DNA of 64,000 nt from Metellina segmentata (Eukaryota > Arthropoda > Arachnida > Araneae > Tetragnathidae), in contig OX375879.1 in assembly GCA_947359465.1 (NCBI GenBank), forward strand, positions 16,640,298 through 16,704,297, read 5' to 3'. A program made the position numbers and the translations under genes. Positions 11,466 through 61,345 of the stretch are shown in pieces (the stretch's first letter is position 1; each line of letters opens with the position of its first letter). The notes beneath the pieces were generated by a model that searched no databases, was not told the DNA's origin, and worked only from the letters and a program-made list of their open reading frames with translations.

Positions 11466-11475
11466 GATAAATAAG
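11466..11475 (+). promoter_or_regulatory. TATA-like box of the P450 gene
   Basis: GATAAATAAG lies 72 bp before the start codon. A start about 30 bp downstream would fall near 11497 in CCTCTGCCTCTCTCC and give a 5' leader of about 50 nt. Confidence 0.45.
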
Positions 11476-11546
11476 CGCGAAGGTTTTTTTTTCCAGAAAC
11501 CTCTGCCTCTCTCCGTTCACCAGACCGCTCCGAAAAGGCTGCAGAA

Positions 11547-49798
<38,252 letters not shown>

Positions 49799-49950
49799 AG
49801 TTGTCTTGTCACATACATCACATTGGATTCAAATTTCAACTGATCTCATTTGTGATCGAATTGTTTTCACTGCTGAGGAAATTGTCAATTTGCTTGATTT
49901 CATTATTTAATTTCAAAGCTGCATTTGTACGAATGAGGGTATTTTTTTCG

Positions 49951-49956
49951 AATAAA
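49951..49956 (+). promoter_or_regulatory. Poly(A) signal of the P450 gene
   Basis: AATAAA lies 153 bp after the stop codon and is followed by T-rich sequence. It is the first canonical signal downstream. Confidence 0.65.
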
Positions 49957-49959
49957 GAC

Positions 49960-52900
49960 CTATTTCTTTAAGACTTGTTTTGTTTAAGTGATTTTAAAAG
50001 GCTCGAGTTTAGTTTACCTAAATATTTGCATTACCTGTTAAATATTTATTAGCTGGACTGCTCCGGCTAGCGCTCGCCGGTGTGTAATAGTGCTTTTTTT
50101 TAAAACTTTTTTTACACGCTGTAATAAAACATGTTTTGATTTGTATCTTTTATTTATTTTTATGAAACAATTCTTTAAAGCATTGGGTATTCAATCAAAT
50201 ATTTAAGGAAAGTGGGTCAAAATATACATATACTGCTGCAAAATTACCCATGTCTAGTGATATTTTGCAGGAAATAGACATCATTAAAATCTTGCTCCTA
50301 AATAATATTTCTGCAATAGGTAATTTTTCCGGAACACCATAATGCAAAAAAAAATAAAATTACACAATCCTTGAAAAAATGCAAAATTCTGAAAAAAACA
50401 CATACGTATTCAAACGTGTTAAATTTCGACTTACTGAATATAGTGTGAAATAAAATATTGCGACAAAAGACTTTTCAACGATATTGACATAGACAATGAT
50501 TAATTAACAAAAAGAACACATATTTATAATACTTGGGAATCCTCAAATATATCCGCAACATCTCTCACTCAACTCAAATACCCTAACATGGAATTCTAAA
50601 TCAAATTTAAAAAGTAACATTAATTCTGACGTGGCCAGATATCGGGTAGCAAAATTACGTTTAAATTACTTTTACATCAAAGTAAGAAATAAAAAGTAAG
50701 TTCAAACAAATATTACAATTTAATTCCTTATTTTGCATAGAAATTGACCTCGGCTATTTGAAAACAGCAAGAATTCAAAATATCTGGGTTATTTTATTTA
50801 CGTTGATTGTTGCCATTCGATGATACACAAATAACGTCGATTTCCAGTCCACGTACGTTAGTGTTTTATATATATAATAATAGATTGAAGTTGATATTTT
50901 GATCGTTGTTGATGGGGCCCTGTTTGAACTGAATCTTATGTTAATTTTATACTTAGACTGCACATTTTTTTTCCCGTGTTTGGCTCCTGCTTGTCCTTGT
51001 GTCATGAAACCGAATCAAATAAATGTTCAATTCTAATGTCTCTTATATTTACCATAATATTTTCCCTTTTGAATGAATCATTTGTAGATTATTATGTTTC
51101 TGGAGGACAGTGAGTAGAAACGCTGGCATGAAGATAAAATTTAAAACATCAAGTGTTAAATAAATATTTTAATGTAGTCAGACAAGTAAAAATACTAAAG
51201 GTAAACAAATAAAGGCTTTATTATACAAATCAGAAGTATGTGACATGCATGCAGCACTTTTTCTAGTTTTTACAGGAAGTTAAGTAGTGTTCGCTAAATT
51301 CGATTCTTGTATCAGTCACAAGATCCTTCACGATGATTCGTACTTCTTTTGACGACACAGACAAAAACGTAACAGCGGACTGTGAAGTGAACAAATAAGT
51401 TTCTAAACGCTTTCTTAAAATGGAATAAAAATTATCCTGCTTTAAAAATATCCAATACAAGGTGTAGGGGTGAAAGTGAACATCAATGTTGCTTTCAGGA
51501 AATGAACGCAATAAGCTTTTAAAAATCGAAGCTTCCAAATAACATTTGCAAAAAGTAGTGTTACTTTGCTTTTGCTCATTTCAGTTCAAAATGGTTCCAA
51601 CACTATTTTTCAAAAGCATTACACATACCTGAAATTACCAGCAGAGCTAATTTATATCAACACGTTCCTTGCCACGCATACTGTTTTCAGTACACTGGAA
51701 CTCCTCTTCAAACCACGCGATTGTTGTATATTCTCAATTCATGAGAAACTTTTATATGTTAGTGTGCATTTTAATTTCCACACACACTATTTATTCTCCT
51801 AAAAATAATTTTTTTTTTTTTTATAAACCTCTACCGCATATGTTTTTTGTTACATGTGGCTTGAAAATGGTGCTCCAATGACTTGTCAGGGAACGTGTTA
51901 ACTTATATGGGAAAGATACAATATAACAAGTGTTGTCCATTCATTTAAAATTCTAACAAGTAGTGAACATGAGTGAAAGTAAAAATGTTAGAATCTAGAA
52001 AATTTTACATACTGTCACCTGGTCAATAGGATAGTATGCTTTCATTGATTCAGAACTGACAAAGTTTTAAATGAAATCGCATTCCTTTCCAAGTCACGAG
52101 TTCAATGATGAGTATTAATTTTCTTTTTTTTAACACCAAACCTAGACTGAAAATGAACAAACTGACAGTGAACATAAATTTACCAATTTCAAAAATCGTT
52201 AACAGATTAAATCATTTGATAAAAGAATTCTAAATGAGAAAAGGGCACGGTCAATTGATTGGGTACTGCCACAATACCAAAATTTTAAAAGACAAAGATT
52301 ATTAATCCTCAAAGCCGTTATTTTGTGCTTCTATGTGCAGTTTTCCCTGCTGTACCAGTTGCTTGACTAATGGACAATTTCTGAACCAATAAACATTCAG
52401 AAAATTTGGGGCCCACCTTTTTTTTTCTATTCTAATCAAAAGGCAAAATGATCATTACATTTGATGATTGATGCCTCAGTGTGCATTTATGATAGTTTTT
52501 TTCAACAATTCAAATTATTTCAAAAAGGGCTCAAGCCTTGAGGACACTTTTCCTCCTGGATCACTCATGAGTAGGGGGAAAAGATTTTTCCTTGTACCTC
52601 GCTCGATTCTTTGCTTTCCTCAGACACCAACCAAACTGCAGTAACACTAAAACAAGCCTTTATTTGCAAATATATCTGAATTCAAACCTGTCAACAACAC
52701 AATACACATGGGCTGAACTTCACTTGACCAAACTCTTTATTTACTTTCATAACATTCCGTCTCTTAATACGTCCCTTGTTAACAACCTAAAGGAATGTCT
52801 AGTCAGCGTAAAATATGGTAAATGATGAAAAACGGTATTATTTCTAAAACTTAGAGCATTGGTTCTCAACTTATATAGCACCGTTGCATCCTTTCCGATG

Positions 52901-53332
52901 CACGTTATCATGCTATTTATTCCCTACCAAAATCATCTAACTAAATTGAGAATTCTAAAAATACAGCCTTGAAAATCTATTAGTTATGTAAAACTGCAAA
53001 GTGGGCCAAAAGTCACGAAGAGACCTGAAGTTTCGATAACTTTTTTAAAAGGATTTTGTTTCCCTCTAGATATTTTTCTAAGATCTAAGGGAAAAATTCA
53101 CAACCAAATTGTGGAATTTTAGTCAAACCAGAGGATCAATAAATCTGACACAAGTATATTGTCGACATCATGGCGTAAAAGTCTCTCCAGGCACTAAACA
53201 TATGCTTTATGATGGATCTTTTGAGGAACAGGGTTCGGTAAGCAACTTTCCACGAACAGGCAAATCCCAGTTGGTAAAGGAACGAAGTCACAGTGAAACA
53301 TGCAAGTGTTGCAGAAAATCCGTCCTGCAGTC
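49960..53332. other. Downstream flank, no gene seen
   Basis: AT-rich sequence with only short frames (up to 91 codons) lacking recognisable domains. No SINE, LTR or TIR element recognised. Confidence 0.55.
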
Positions 53333-53344
53333 TTCTATGGAGTT

Positions 53345-53614
53345 GTTGGAGGTAGTTAACTGACGTTGCACTGGAGCAACAAACAGGCTATTGGCGACGG
53401 TCCAGGATCAATCCCCAAGGAAAAATTCTGAAGAGAGCATTTCTTCATTTTTAACCATGGTACGGTCATATGACGAGACTGGCACACAATGCCAACATGA
53501 AACCACGACAGATTTAATATGATCCAGCCCCCATGTACACGATGGCATTTGGCTGGACTGAGTTTCAAACTCACAACTCTATGGTTGCTATTCCAACTTG
53601 TTTACCTTGCACCC
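53345..53614 (-). repeat. SINE-A copy with TSD
   Basis: Tail GGAGGTAGTTAACTGACG, body, and head in reverse. Flanks TTCTATGGAGTT (53333-53344) and TTCTATGAAGTT (53615-53626) match at 11 of 12. Confidence 0.87.
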
Positions 53615-53626
53615 TTCTATGAAGTT

Positions 53627-56600
53627 ATCCCAAAGACAAAGTTTAAGTTAACAAGCATTAGACCCTTCAACATCTGAATAACAATATTCGGGCTGGAATC
53701 AGCACTTAACCTGAAACACAAAGTGTCATGAAGTGTATCAGAGCTGATTACAGCCTGAATATTGTTCTTTAGCTGTTGGCTAGTTAACATAAATTTGTCT
53801 TGCCAAAAGATACTGTTTAAAATTTAAAAGGTCAGAATTTTAAACAAAAAAAAAAACAAGTTACTAAATACTGAAACCCTTTTGTGACTTTTGGCCCAAC
53901 CTGTGGATTATTTTTTATTCTATTTACTTTTCGAATTTTGTCGTAATAGAAAATGTTTATGACTTTAGAAAATTAAATAAAAAAAGGGTAATTTTTACAA
54001 TTTTTTCTGCCATGTGCACTGAACGTTTCACATCTAAATGTGACCTTACACACAGTAGGTTTGAGAAACAGTCCAACTCATTCAAAATAAATGCCTGTGA
54101 TGAATGTTTCTCAATATTTGTTTTCAGTTCTTAAATCTCTTGAATATCATTTAAAAAAACTATTCTTTAAATTAAAAATATTCATAAAAACCAATACAAA
54201 ATATGCAAAAATAGTACAGCCGTTGTTCCTTGAAAGTTATAAGAATCGCGGCAAGAAAGAATTTAGACTCGGACCATTAGAGCAGTTTTACCTTGTTTGT
54301 TATACCTATAGCCATAGTCAAAAGGTTAAAATGTACTTTACTACCGTTTTGTAAACGTTTGTGCTTTAATCTAATTGGTGTTAAGCTATCTTGGAGATTT
54401 TTTGAATTTTGGAAATAATTTGGACTTTTTTTTTTTTTTTGCCGAAGTGTTGCTGGAAAGCGTATTTGAAAAACAAGAGCTGACGAATTTTTAGAATAGG
54501 TATCAGAAATACGAATCACTGCAGAAACACTACTGCCACTTATGTTTAGCTTGACAGAAAATGCCTCTGATAAATTAATTAATAAATAAATGTTATGTTT
54601 TGAAGTCAATAGTAGCTGTTGATTCTTTTTTTTTAATTAAAACATACATGCATAAGGATTTGCTTCATCATCTCATTTCATTATTCTTAGCCCCAGTTTA
54701 TAGAAATCGATGGTAAAGCAATGAAATAAAGGTTGTAAACCGATTTTCTAAAATGCCCCCCTTCCTAAGAGTATTGGAGCACAAATTTCACACAAAAAGG
54801 TTTACACAATGAAAAATAAAAACAGCTGAATTAAAATGCCGTTTAATAATTGCACATGATTCTTTCGTAATATTTCGTAAAATCAAAGGCAGCCTTACAT
54901 GCATAAATACATTCAGCATAAATACATGCTCTTAGGTTTCTTTCTGCAATTTTTTCTGAAAAAGAGAATGAAAACCTATTACATTACGAGAGGAGCATTC
55001 ACTCATGGAAGACAAAACAATTCTTAATACTGTAATACTTGAACACTACCAAGTAAATTTAAAATAAACTTATAAACAATCCCAAAAATATAATATTGCA
55101 CATTATTTTCAAACAACCCAACTCGGAAGAGTGATTCATTCCCAGCTTTCCACTCTTTTCAGATCACACTCAGAAAAGTCATTCATACAATCTCTTTGAG
55201 CACGTTCAAAATCTAAACAACTATTCATTTGTTCCAAATTGCACGATAAACTCATCATAGGCAATTGATAAATTAAAAACACACACAAATACAGCTTAAC
55301 TTGTCTCGTTTATTGAACATTCTACTCGCTTTAGAACCAGGTACACAAATAATTTAATCAGTAATACACTATTCATATAAATATTAAACTCCATTGCAGA
55401 ATGTAGTCAGAACCATGACTGTAAAATGATCAATCACACCAAGCGATTCTTTAATCGGAAACCATCCCGAAAAGGAGTGTTTTTGATTGTACATGGCACC
55501 CCGGGAAAGCGTACATACGAAGGGCCACCACTTTAACGCATCTATTCGGATTTGCATATCCATATTGAGTGCTCGATCTCTCTCGATTAACTTTCAGTTA
55601 TGAGAGAATCATAACTCTTGATTTGCTCAGTCCTGTCGCTATACATACTCTTAGCCTTCTCATGACTAGTAAATCTTATGTCAGGACTAAAATTGTTCAC
55701 TTTTAATTCATTCAGTAGTATATTAATTTCGTTTTTCATGAGACCATTTGAATACTGCTGCCTCAGCAGACAGTTGGATTCACGATTAAAAATCTTCTGA
55801 ACCCCTTAATAAAATGAGACAATTTAAAATGTGGCCATGTTTTGTTCAAAAAGCATATTGTCGAGCTTATCGGCAAAACTCGTAACTCCACTGTTAACGT
55901 ATAGCAGTTACGAGTTATGCTAATTTGTAAGACAATATGCATGCATATATTTAAACATATGTAATCAGGTTTTCATACAATAATTTGTTGGGTGACAGCG
56001 ATGACATTTCTAATCACCGTCGCAGAACTTTCAACGAGAAATATCTCCAACTGAAAAATAGGCATTTTAGGGTTGATTTTCGACAAGGAATCGCATTTAT
56101 GATCATTGGATTCTGACTACCCTGTACCATATATAATATTTAATATGCTGACATTGAGGACTAGCAAGTATTAAGTAGGTATTCCAATACGTTTTAATTC
56201 TTCGGACGATTAGCCTTGTCATGACAGTATTTTCAAATAGCACTGCTCGTGAAAATCGAAGCGAGAAATTAATGTTCATTTCCTAAAGAATTCGGAATTT
56301 CTATGCAATATTTCGCTACAGAATATACTAAATTTAGAGAAATAAGACCAAACTGGAATTATGCTGTTGATATAGCAATGAAAGTTTTGAAGTTATTAGG
56401 AAAAAATAGTGACAAATCTCTAAGTTTTGAGCATTTTTAAGTTATTTTTCTTAAAACTATATAAAATAAAGGAGTCATTTTGCAAAAGAGTCAAATATAT
56501 CTAGAGCACAATACTAACAATTTTAAATGACTAAATTGAAGTAGAAGAGGCAGATGCATAAATGAAATAAGTTATCTAGTAATGTAGGCAGTATTGACAT

Positions 56601-57560
56601 ATAAATGTGTAAGATGCATTCTAAGTGATCAACCCGTTATGAACAAATTCACATTATCCATCGATACGTGGTTATAAAAATAGTTACAGAGTTTTCTTTT
56701 CTGAAAATAAGGGAATACTGTGTATCAAGAACACAGCTCAGAAAACACATGCAACAGTTTTGTTCAAAATATCGACACTGCTTTACAGTTAGTTGTAACA
56801 GTAGTTTTGAACTAGAACTAAAAATTCCCCCATAAAAGAAGTAGAACAACCCAAAACAAATTCCCTAATATGCTAAGAAAAAGTTATTTACATAAATTAA
56901 TCTTGAATATCACAACATTATTGGTAAACAATAAATCATTAGGTTTAATATATATCTAGTATCTAAAATGAGTCGTTTATTGAAAGTTTAGCCATTTACT
57001 GAAAAAGTTGCTAAGCATAGATAGTTTTAAGGGTTTGTTGGAATCTCAATAGTTAAATTTTGTGGAAGCTGAATTTTGAAACTACCAAGAGAAATATAAA
57101 AAACTTTTGTCCACTTTTTGTCTCTGAAAAGAATCTAGTTTCACTTCTTCAATTAACGAAATATTGAAGTATTCCTCAATCTCATAAAACAATACTAATT
57201 TCACATTCTAATTTATCTGATATTATTCACTGAAATCAAATATTTCTAATAACTACTACTCAATACATGAGTTATGAGAGAAAATTATTTAAACTCATAT
57301 TGAGCCTGTATCCATAACATCAATACTACAACATGAGTAACTTTTACTCTAGCAATAACAATAAATCAACACAACAATTTTATCTTTTATTTTCAACCAA
57401 ATAAACAATGAGCCAAAGCAGAAAACTATTTCAACTACAGGACATGATGCAAAGTTTCGTTGTTAACGTGTCTTGTTTTTCCAGATGAGACACAAGTGCA
57501 GACTCTCCAACTGTTACAGAATTTTCGTGTTGTTATGGAAATTAGGTGATAACTACGAAG
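53627..57560. other. AT-rich, no gene seen
   Basis: No long frame, SINE or TIR recognised, apart from dispersed repeat E at 54218-54270 (see 45612). Confidence 0.5.
54218..54270 (+). repeat. Dispersed repeat E, copy 2
   Basis: TTGAAAGTTATAAGAATCGC and CAAGAAAGAATTTAG match 45612-45665. An open frame of 87 codons crosses it but looks like chance. Confidence 0.55.
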
Positions 57561-57573
57561 CTACAGATGTATA

Positions 57574-57897
57574 GTGAAAAACTACGGATCTCGTCATCTG
57601 AAATTTTGGAATCGGAGAGCTGATGTAGCTTGGTATAAAATTTCCCAAATCATTCATAGCAATGGTAACTCAAAATATATGGCATTGCCTAAAATAATCT
57701 TGTCAGTTCCTCACAGCAATGCAAGCAGTGAGAGAATTTTCAGCATGGTTCGAAAAAACCAAACCCAATCTCGTTCCAGAATGAACACTAAAACACTGGA
57801 GTCACTCCTCATAACAAAAATGAATATGGAAGTTTGTTATGGTGTCAAACTAAGCAACAAATACTTGAAAAAGCAAAAAGTGCTTGCTAGTCAGTGA
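57574..57897 (+). pseudogene. hAT transposase C-terminal remnant
   Basis: A 107-residue frame with the hAT dimerisation-domain pattern: KYMALPKIILSVPHSNASSE then RIFSMVRKNQTQSRSRM (family form LA..ILSVPHSNA.SER.FS...K..T..R). Only the C-terminal domain is present; the catalytic core and zinc finger are absent. It is not related to the remnant at 18670-19280, which has a different C-terminal motif. No ends or TSD found, so the boundaries of the parent element are unknown. Confidence 0.8.
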
Positions 57898-58410
57898 AAA
57901 ATAAATTGTAGATGAGATGTTAAAGAATAGGTAATTAGTTTGATCAACAAAATCATATTAAAATAAGATTAATTCACTTACATATTTAATCAATAATTTT
58001 CTTAAATAATTTTGAACAGTGTTTGAAAATATTTATTTCAATTAATTATTCAATAATTTTTTAAATTTTATTAATGAATTGTAATTATTAAATTATTTAT
58101 TTTATTTAGTAACTGTTTATTAATTTTAATAAATAATCAATAATTAATTGATACTATGTCGTATGTAATATGTAGATAAGTGGTACTGATGACTGGGTTA
58201 CCAATGTTGGAGAGTATGCAAGTGAGTTAGACAAAGGCTAAATTTGTAAGGGCTCTGTAAATGGATCTCTGAGCTTATGGACAATCTGATTCTGATGACA
58301 AGATTTGTGGTTTGAAAGGAAAGGATAGATTTTGGCAAGACACAATCCTCCATACATAGGGTAATCAGAATCAACTGCACAATAATCTTACCATGCAATT
58401 CCTTGTTGAA

Positions 58411-58675
58411 GGTAGTCGATTTTACATCCCACTGGAGCAACAGCCAACAATGCATGATCAATTGACCTCGAAATGACAGATCCGAGGATAAGACCTCATC
58501 CGTTTGAAAAATGGTCAGGTGACAACTTCCACACCATCCAAAATGAGGACATTCGAGGCCAGGAGAGATTTAACGTGCACCATCCCCACGTTGGTCTTTG
58601 GTTGGATCGAGTAACTAACTTGCATCCCTCCAGTTACTAATCTGCGACTCTACCAACTGGGCTACCGCAACCCTG
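58411..58675 (-). repeat. SINE-A copy with TSD
   Basis: Tail GGTAGTCGATTTTACATCCC, body, and head in reverse (CAACTGGGCTACCGCAACC). An exact 13-bp TSD ATTCCTTGTTGAA lies at 58398-58410 and 58676-58688. Confidence 0.92.
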
Positions 58676-58688
58676 ATTCCTTGTTGAA

Positions 58689-60840
58689 AACCAACCCTAA
58701 GAAGTACCCACACACACGCATCTGATATTTAAATTAAGATTTGCACATTCATTTAGGTGCTTTGCTGAACTGACTATCGGCTACCGATAACTCCAGGGTC
58801 CCCAAAAATGTAGTGATTTCAGAGCTGATATTTGGACCGACCGAAAGGGATGCTTTAGATGCAAATATCTCTGAAATGCTACATGCAGTCAAAAAATGAA
58901 CACTTTTCCAATTTTGACAATTAATCACATTGCATGATTAGTGTGCAGGTAATTCTGTGGATTGTGCACTGCACCGAGATTTACCTCAAGTTGCAACAAC
59001 CTGTAATTCTAACAGGAGGTTGTAGCTCGTGCTTTTTTAAAGCACGGGCCTGCCACAGTTTGTGGTGTTCGATTCCCAAATGTTCCAGTAAAATTATGCT
59101 GTTAGCAAATGATGGAAACTTACCAAATGACATCATGCACATGATTCAGAATACATGTACACTTAAAATGAGAGCATGTTCACCTATAATATTAGTGTAA
59201 AAGACAATGTCCATATTGTTCCTACAGCATGTTCATAAACATTCACTTGATACTGAAGTGAAACTATTCTAAGAGGATGTTCCAGTTTGTTTTGATGACA
59301 TTCCAAATAAAAACTGTTAATAATACAAACAAAATTAGATTCTTTTTGCTGTTTATAATGAAATGGCAGTTTTCGAAATCTATTTGAAATGCTTCAACAA
59401 TTTTCAGACACATGAAGTTCTATTTCAGGTAAGGCAACTGATTCAATACAAGGATGAGATGTTTCCCTATTTATAATTGAACATTCATTTATTTCAAAAT
59501 TTTCAACTTTTGAGACAGAATTTTCTCTATTAAAGGGTAATAATTAATATTCTATTTTGTTAGCATGGCAAACTGTTTCGCATAGAATGTAGATGATTCT
59601 GTAATTGATTGTTTTTTTATTAAACTAAAAAGTTTACTAAAATTGGAAATTTTTCTTTAAACAAGTAAAACTAATAGCAAAGAAAGAGTTCATAAGTAGT
59701 CTCATATTTTATTCGTAAAAAGATATGATGAAATAGTGAAATGCTTTTTAAACAAATGTGCATTATGATCGCAAAAGAGAACATTTTTTCTCTTAATTAT
59801 ATTCTCATTGATCAGAGAAATAACGAAACATTTTCAAACAGATGTTATGACTAGGTTGGAGTGTAAAGAAAATAGGATAGAAAATTATGAGCCTGTCTCA
59901 TTCTAGTTTAACATTCTCAATCCCTGGTAGTACAATTCATGGACCTTAGCTTTAAAAAATTATAGCACCATATAAATACATCAAAATAGACCATGCAAAA
60001 AATGCCAATCAAAATAAGTCCAACTTTACACCTCATACTCAACAATGTGTTTAAGTTCGGATGTTTAGTACCTTGTTGGCCCTAAATGTAACAGAGTGTT
60101 TGCTGTAACAAACTGAAACTTTTGTTCTGGCTCTTAATACCCTGCATAGGAACAAGCGTGTTAGGTCTGGCACTAAGCTCGGACATTCTTCAAACACGCA
60201 AGACGATAATGTATATAGATGCGCTTACCTTTGTTCTAGCAGTTAAATTAATAAATATGGCCAGGGTAAAAATGAAATGGAAATTAAGTTATTTCACCCA
60301 CTAGATCCGCCACAGTATTTTTGCTTTTGCAGAAGGGCCTCAACACAGAAAAATAGTGTTGTTAAACTAAAAAGCATTTTCTGCAAAACAGAAAATTTTT
60401 CATTTCTAAAATCTTGCGCTGAAAACTAGCCTCATTTGAATCTAAACTGCACAAGTTGTTAACATGCTTCCGTGGATCAAAATAATCTAAGAATAACTTA
60501 ATTGGTTAGCTTTATGGACCAACTGCGTCAAACACATGTTGCACAAGAACAAAAAAAATCAAAACTTCAATCGTCCTAATTTAAAACAACTGGGAAGGAA
60601 ATTTTCAAATCGTGAACAGAAAAGATGATTGGAGTAGTAAAAGGAGAAGCTAGGTCTGTTCTGATTGTCAACTAGCTACAAACCACAAAATTTGCACACA
60701 TGTTTAAGTTATTTCATGCAAACATTACAAGTTGGTTTAGAAAATGTTCATTAAGTTATTTAGAAAGATTGCATAGTGTCAATGGGCAAGTTAGAAACAA
60801 TTGCTGCTAAAAGAAATAAGAGATTGGATTCCAAAATGAT
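58689..60840. other. AT-rich, no gene seen
   Basis: Short chance frames only. A palindromic AAAGCACG segment lies near 59030-59045 (CGTGCTTTTTTAAAGCACG). No repeat family recognised. Confidence 0.5.
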
Positions 60841-60846
60841 AATACT

Positions 60847-61339
60847 CAGAGATGACAACAGGCGATGGAATGTTTTCAGTGGTACCAAAGGAAAAAATCC
60901 GTAGTTTTAAGAATTTTTCAGTAGTCAAAAAGAAATCGGTTTTAACAACACATGTATATCATTAATTCAAATATTTAATTACAAATTTGAAAGACATATG
61001 CAAAACATTATATTATTTATAATTAGTAAGTTATATCATGCATGAAAATGCAAATATAAAACCAATAACTGTGCAAGAAAAAATTGTATTAAATTGCTAA
61101 AAATTGAAAATTTTGTTCATAAAAAACATTTAATAATTAAATTTAAGCACTCTATCCCATTTGCCAAAAATTTATTTTTTTAAATGAAAAACAATACAGA
61201 AATAAGTAAATTCATTAATGAGTTGTAAAATTAAATAAAATATAATTTTTCCGTAGAAAAAATCATTGATTCCGTAGTCCGTAGTATCCGATTCACTTCT
61301 GTAGAAACTACGGAGAATCCATTGTAGTTGGCATCTCTG
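60847..61339. mobile_element. Small TIR element, hAT-like ends
   Basis: Left CAGAGATGACAAC and right GTTGGCATCTCTG are inverted repeats, flanked by AATACT on both sides (60841-60846 and 61340-61345). ATCCGTAGTT and AACTACGGA recur subterminally. The CAGAGATG ends look hAT-like, but the visible TSD is 6 bp, not 8. No coding frame. Confidence 0.65.
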
Positions 61340-61345
61340 AATACT

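Noticed and set aside
54091..54354. 87-codon frame
   Set aside because: Lysine- and phenylalanine-rich AT-biased translation crossing a dispersed repeat; no domain.
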